Translations under genes and position numbers: made by a program | Shown: piece after piece, positions 14,325 to 16,938 of the stretch | Layout: every line of letters begins with the position of its first letter | Position numbering within the stretch: position 1 is the stretch's first letter | Source of the DNA: Methylocystaceae bacterium | GTDB taxonomy: Bacteria > Pseudomonadota > Alphaproteobacteria > Rhizobiales > Beijerinckiaceae | Assembly (NCBI GenBank): GCA_003105285.1 | Contig: PQAN01000338.1 | Location: forward strand, 1 to 16,938 | Length of the DNA stretch: 16,938 bases | Direction of reading: 5' to 3' | Notes under the pieces: generated by a model | Told to the model about the DNA's origin: nothing | Databases searched by the model: none | Seen by the model: the letters and a program-made list of their open reading frames with translations, nothing else

Positions 14325-14412
14325 CCCGTCATCGCGAGCCGAAGGCGAAGCGATCCAGAGTCTCGAGGCGGCTCCTGGATCGCTTCGTCGCTCCGCTCCT
14401 CACGATGACGGG
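14325..14412. repeat. Dispersed palindromic repeat 3' of the carrier-protein gene
   Basis: Left arm 14325-14358 begins CCCGTCATCGCGAGCCGAAG and right arm 14375-14412 ends CACGATGACGGG; the arms share GAAGCGATCCAG / CTGGATCGCTTC around a central loop. This is the widespread bacterial GTCATTGCGAGC...GCTCGCAATGAC type of intergenic palindrome. It starts 32 bases after the stop codon and may act as a transcript-end hairpin. Confidence 0.75.
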
Positions 14413-14831
14413 CGAACAGATCAGCCGGAAATCGTATGACGCCGCAACGGGACGCCGAGAAAGCGAACGCGCCACTCTGCGAGCCTCGCGCCGCGCCCGG
14501 TCCTCCCGCCGGCCGGTTCCCCGCCGCGCTCCCTCGAGAAGGATGGCGAGGGCGCCTATTAAATCCTCTGGCCTGAAAAAGAGAGGTTTTTTGCCGCAAT
14601 TTCGCGCAGCGGGCGACGCTTCGCCGGTCGCTTTCCGCCTTGAAGCGTGCGGCGTTTGTCCATAGTTTGGCCGTCTCGGCGAGTCGAGGACGGCGCAAAA
14701 GGGCGCGCCTCGGCGCTCGCTATCGTCGCTCGGCCTCCCTGGCCGGAGGTTTGCGCAGCCCTCGAGCTCCAGGCGGCGCGACGAGCGCCCCATGCCCGGG
14801 AAGCTCCATCGAACCCGAGACGCAATCGAAA
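14413..14831 (+). other. Gene-free interval upstream of sucD
   Basis: About 420 bases with no gene I can support. Two weak signals are visible. One is a 5-base stem CCTCT/AGAGG followed by six T (14565-14592), which could be a poor terminator. The other is TTGAAG (14640-14645) with TAGTTT (14663-14668) at 17-base spacing, a possible sucD promoter. sucC, which normally sits directly before sucD, is absent here. Confidence 0.4.
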
Positions 14832-15716
14832 ATGTCCGTCCTCATCGATAAGAACACCAAGGTCATCTGTCAGGGATTCACCGGCAAGAACGGCACGTTC
14901 CACTCGGAGCAGGCGATTTTGTACGGCACGCGCGTCGTCGGCGGCGTCTCTCCCGGCAAGGGCGGCTCGACGCATCTCGACCTCCCCGTCTTCGATACGG
15001 TGGCTGAGGCGCGGGAGAAGACCGGCGCGGACGCGAGCGTGATCTATGTGCCCCCGCCGGGCGCGGCCGACGCCATCTGCGAGGCGATCGACGCGGAGAT
15101 TCCGCTCATCGTCGCCATCACCGAGGGCGTTCCGGTCCACGACATGATCCGCGTCAAGCGCGCCCTGAGCGGGTCCAAATCGCGCCTCATCGGCCCCAAT
15201 TGTCCGGGCGTCGTCACCGCCGGCGAGAGCAAGATCGGCATCATGCCGGGCAATATTTTTCTTCCCGGCTCCGTCGGCGTTGTCTCCCGTTCAGGAACGC
15301 TGACGTATGAAGCGGTGTTCCAGACGACCCGCGAGGGCCTGGGGCAGACGAGCGCCGTCGGCATCGGCGGCGACCCGGTCAAGGGAACGGACTTCATCGA
15401 GGTGCTGGAGTTGTTTCTCGCGGACGCCGCCACCAAATCCATCATCATGATCGGCGAGATCGGCGGCTCGGCCGAGGAGGATGCGGCACAGTTCTTGAAG
15501 GACGAAGCCAAGCGGGGCCGCAAGAAGCCGATGGTCGGCTTCATCGCCGGCCGCACCGCTCCTCCGGGGCGGCGCATGGGACACGCCGGGGCGATCGTCT
15601 CCGGCGGCAAGGGCGACGCCGAGAGCAAGATCGCGGCGATGGAGTCCGCCGGGATCAGGGTGTCGCCTTCGCCCGCCCGGCTCGGCAAGACACTGGTTGA
15701 AGTGCTGAACGGTTAG
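14832..15716 (+). CDS. sucD: Succinyl-CoA synthetase alpha subunit
   Basis: 294 residues (E. coli 289). SucD with SucC interconverts succinyl-CoA and succinate with nucleotide phosphorylation in the TCA cycle. The N-terminal CoA-binding Rossmann domain is intact (LIDKNTKVICQGFTGKNGTFH, VGGVSPGKGGSTH). So are the ligase part (GPNCPGVVTAGESKIGI, VSRSGTLTYEA, MIGEIGGSAEEDA) and the phosphorylated His251 in R-R-M-G-H251-A-G-A-I-V. Sequence detail is SucD-like rather than clearly malate thiokinase (MtkB), a related alternative in serine-cycle methylotrophs. The start at 14832 is fixed by the family N-terminus (MSVLIDKNTK); the frame stays open back to 14640 without meaning. The ribosome-binding site is weak. 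sucA follows after 132 bases; sucC is missing upstream. Confidence 0.95.
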   Translation: MSVLIDKNTKVICQGFTGKNGTFHSEQAILYGTRVVGGVSPGKGGSTHLDLPVFDTVAEAREKTGADASVIYVPPPGAADAICEAIDAEIPLIVAITEGVPVHDMIRVKRALSGSKSRLIGPNCPGVVTAGESKIGIMPGNIFLPGSVGVVSRSGTLTYEAVFQTTREGLGQTSAVGIGGDPVKGTDFIEVLELFLADAATKSIIMIGEIGGSAEEDAAQFLKDEAKRGRKKPMVGFIAGRTAPPGRRMGHAGAIVSGGKGDAESKIAAMESAGIRVSPSPARLGKTLVEVLNG

Positions 15717-15729
15717 GACGGCTCCTCGC

Positions 15730-15755
15730 CACGTCGGCGGCTCGTCGCCGACGTG
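15730..15755. terminator. Stable hairpin between sucD and sucA
   Basis: A perfect 10-base stem CACGTCGGCG / CGCCGACGTG with a 6-base loop starts 13 bases after the sucD stop. No T-run follows, so it may be an mRNA-stabilising or processing hairpin, or attenuate read-through into sucA, rather than a full terminator. Confidence 0.5.
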
Positions 15756-15774
15756 CTCGAGAACAGAGCATTCC

Positions 15775-15810
15775 AGCGAAATCGTAATCGAACGTAAAAA
15801 TGATTTCGCT
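15775..15810. repeat. Second inverted repeat in the sucD-sucA gap
   Basis: Arms AGCGAAATC (15775-15783) and GATTTCGCT (15802-15810) flank an A/T-rich 18-base centre, preceded by AGAGCATTCC. The AGAGCATT...AGCGAAAT pattern resembles remnants of Rhizobiales interspersed repeats. It ends 38 bases before the sucA start codon and could influence its translation. Confidence 0.45.
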
Positions 15811-15848
15811 TTGATCGGGACGGTTCGGCGCTCGGGAGACTGAAGAGA

Positions 15849-16938
15849 ATGGCGCGTCTCGAGACGAATGGGGGGGCGGCGGGGGATGCTCCGCAGCCTT
15901 CGCCGCGAAAAGCGGGCTCCGCTCAGAGTTCGGTTCTGCAAGGCGTCAACGCGGCCTATATCGAAAATCTGCTGACCGCCTACGAGGCCGACCCGGCTTC
16001 GGTCGGCCCGGCGTGGCGGGAGTTCTTCGCGAACCTCGGCGCCGCGCCGGGCGACGGCGGAGCCGCCGGCGGTCCTTCCTGGGCGAGGCCCGGCTGGCCG
16101 ATCGCGCCGACCGACGAGCTCGCGGCGGCCTTGGGCGGCGATATCGGCGCGGGCGAGGCGCCTGTCGCCGAGAAGGCGGAAGGCGCGGCCGCGCCATTGC
16201 CGACGGATGAGGAAATCCGGCGGGCGGCGCGCGACAGCGTGCGCGCGCTGATGATGATCCGCGCCTATCGCATGCGCGGCCATCTGCACGCCAATCTCGA
16301 TCCGCTCGGGCTCGCCGAAAAGCCGAACGACTATAATGAGCTGGAGCCGGAAAACTACGGTTTCACGCCTGCCGACTACAACCGCAAGATCTTTATCGAC
16401 AACGTGCTCGGCCTCGAATATGCGACCGTGCCGGAAATGCTCGACATTCTGAAGCGTACCTACTGTGGCACGATCGGCGTCGAATTCATGCATATCTCCG
16501 ATCCGGCTGAAAAAGCCTGGATTCAGGAACGCATCGAAGGTCCGGATAAAAAGGTTGCTTTCACGCCGGAAGGCAAGAAGGCCATCCTGTCGAAGCTGAT
16601 CGAAGCGGAAGGCTTCGAGCAGTTCATCGACGTCAAATACAAGGGCACCAAGCGTTTCGGCCTCGATGGCGGTGAATCGCTGATCCCGGCCCTTGAGCAG
16701 ATCGTCAAGCGCGGCGGCGCCATGGGCGTCAAGGAAATCATCTTCGGCATGGCCCATCGCGGCCGCCTGAACGTGCTTAGCCACGTCATGGGCAAGCCGC
16801 ACCGCGCGATCTTCCACGAGTTCAAGGGCGGCTCGTTCAAGCCCGACGACGTCGAAGGCTCGGGCGACGTGAAGTATCACCTCGGCGCCTCCTCCGACCG
16901 TACGTTCGACGGCAACAACGTCCACCTGTCGCTGACCG
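15849..16938 (+). CDS. sucA: 2-oxoglutarate dehydrogenase E1 component (3' end outside window)
   Basis: The first 363 codons of a protein normally near 990 residues; the frame is open to the window's end. SucA is the thiamine-diphosphate E1 subunit of the 2-oxoglutarate dehydrogenase complex. Visible parts are the N-terminal E2-binding segment (VNAAYIENLLTAYEADP, WREFF), a Gly/Ala-rich linker, a helical region (ALMMIRAYRMRGHLHANLDPLG), then the conserved start of the catalytic part (RKIFIDNVLGLEY, TIGVEFMHISDP, KYKGTKRFGLDGGESL, GMAHRGRLNVLSHVMGKPH). The start at 15849 gives the usual N-terminus; the upstream purines (GAAGAGA) lie very close. From about 16,320 on, codon use changes: Glu is roughly 14 GAA to 5 GAG by hand count, against 3 to 15 in sucD, and codons such as GGT, CGT, GCT and AAA appear. 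The protein reading stays continuous and closely resembles Rhizobium-type SucA. Confidence 0.93.
   Translation, partial: MARLETNGGAAGDAPQPSPRKAGSAQSSVLQGVNAAYIENLLTAYEADPASVGPAWREFFANLGAAPGDGGAAGGPSWARPGWPIAPTDELAAALGGDIGAGEAPVAEKAEGAAAPLPTDEEIRRAARDSVRALMMIRAYRMRGHLHANLDPLGLAEKPNDYNELEPENYGFTPADYNRKIFIDNVLGLEYATVPEMLDILKRTYCGTIGVEFMHISDPAEKAWIQERIEGPDKKVAFTPEGKKAILSKLIEAEGFEQFIDVKYKGTKRFGLDGGESLIPALEQIVKRGGAMGVKEIIFGMAHRGRLNVLSHVMGKPHRAIFHEFKGGSFKPDDVEGSGDVKYHLGASSDRTFDGNNVHLSLT

Noticed and set aside
14565..14592. Intrinsic terminator (CCTCT/AGAGG stem plus six T)
   Set aside because: The stem is only five base pairs with a 12-base loop; mentioned only within the gene-free interval as a weak possibility.
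14832..15716. Malate thiokinase alpha subunit (mtkB)
   Set aside because: The sequence follows SucD closely over its whole length and is followed by sucA; no serine-cycle gene is adjacent.
15291..16925. Minus-strand open frame of 544 codons
   Set aside because: Antisense to sucD and sucA; the plus-strand proteins are strongly conserved families.

Overview
The window looks like a high-G+C alphaproteobacterial chromosome, most likely Hyphomicrobiales (Rhizobiales). A Methylocystaceae/Beijerinckiaceae-type relative such as Methylosinus or Methylocystis is my guess, not proven. The basis is GC-rich codon use, an EcfG-type stress promoter, Rhizobiales-style interspersed palindromic repeats, a class I PHA synthase, an egtB-egtD pair and a sucD-sucA pair. 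I saw no tRNA, rRNA, CRISPR array, insertion sequence or phage gene.

Layout. 1-797 (+): the 3' part of a secreted coiled-coil protein of unknown function and a small DUF6460 membrane protein. 870-1793 (-): an extensin-like lipoprotein. 1898-7057 (-): a tight four-gene operon, transcribed in the order TPR/outer-membrane barrel protein, secreted FecR-domain protein, CHASE2 adenylate cyclase, HD-domain phosphohydrolase, with gaps of only 3-23 bases. 7241-8559 (-): an unrecognised conserved-looking protein and a Crp/Fnr regulator with an intact cAMP pocket. 8679-10520 (-): phaC. 10824-11291 (+): a DUF4142 protein behind a textbook EcfG promoter. 11412-13681 (-): egtB-egtD for ergothioneine. 14032-14292 (+): an acyl-carrier-like protein whose phosphopantetheine serine is replaced by proline. 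14832-16938 (+): sucD and the first third of sucA, without sucC upstream.

How the parts may work together. The 7057-1898 operon has the ingredients of an envelope-to-cytoplasm signalling unit: an outer-membrane barrel with a periplasmic TPR, a periplasmic FecR protein, a cyclase with a periplasmic CHASE2 sensor, and a soluble hydrolase. A cAMP-competent Crp homologue lies about 0.8 kb upstream, and two palindromes with Crp-like geometry (TGTGC-N6-GCACA type) lie upstream of the unrecognised gene and the carrier-protein gene. The link is inference but testable. phaC, DUF4142 and egtBD are stress and storage functions.

Three copies of one composite repeat are inserted at gene edges: 5' of phaC, 5' of egtB, and between the convergent DUF4142 and egtD genes. 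A different palindromic repeat follows the carrier-protein gene. Within sucA, codon use shifts abruptly near position 16,320 towards a lower-GC style, suggesting recombination, transfer or an assembly join.

Many long open frames on the opposite strand (up to about 1,000 codons) are GC-driven shadows of these genes and are not annotated. Several real genes start well inside their longest open frame; the chosen starts are explained in each entry.
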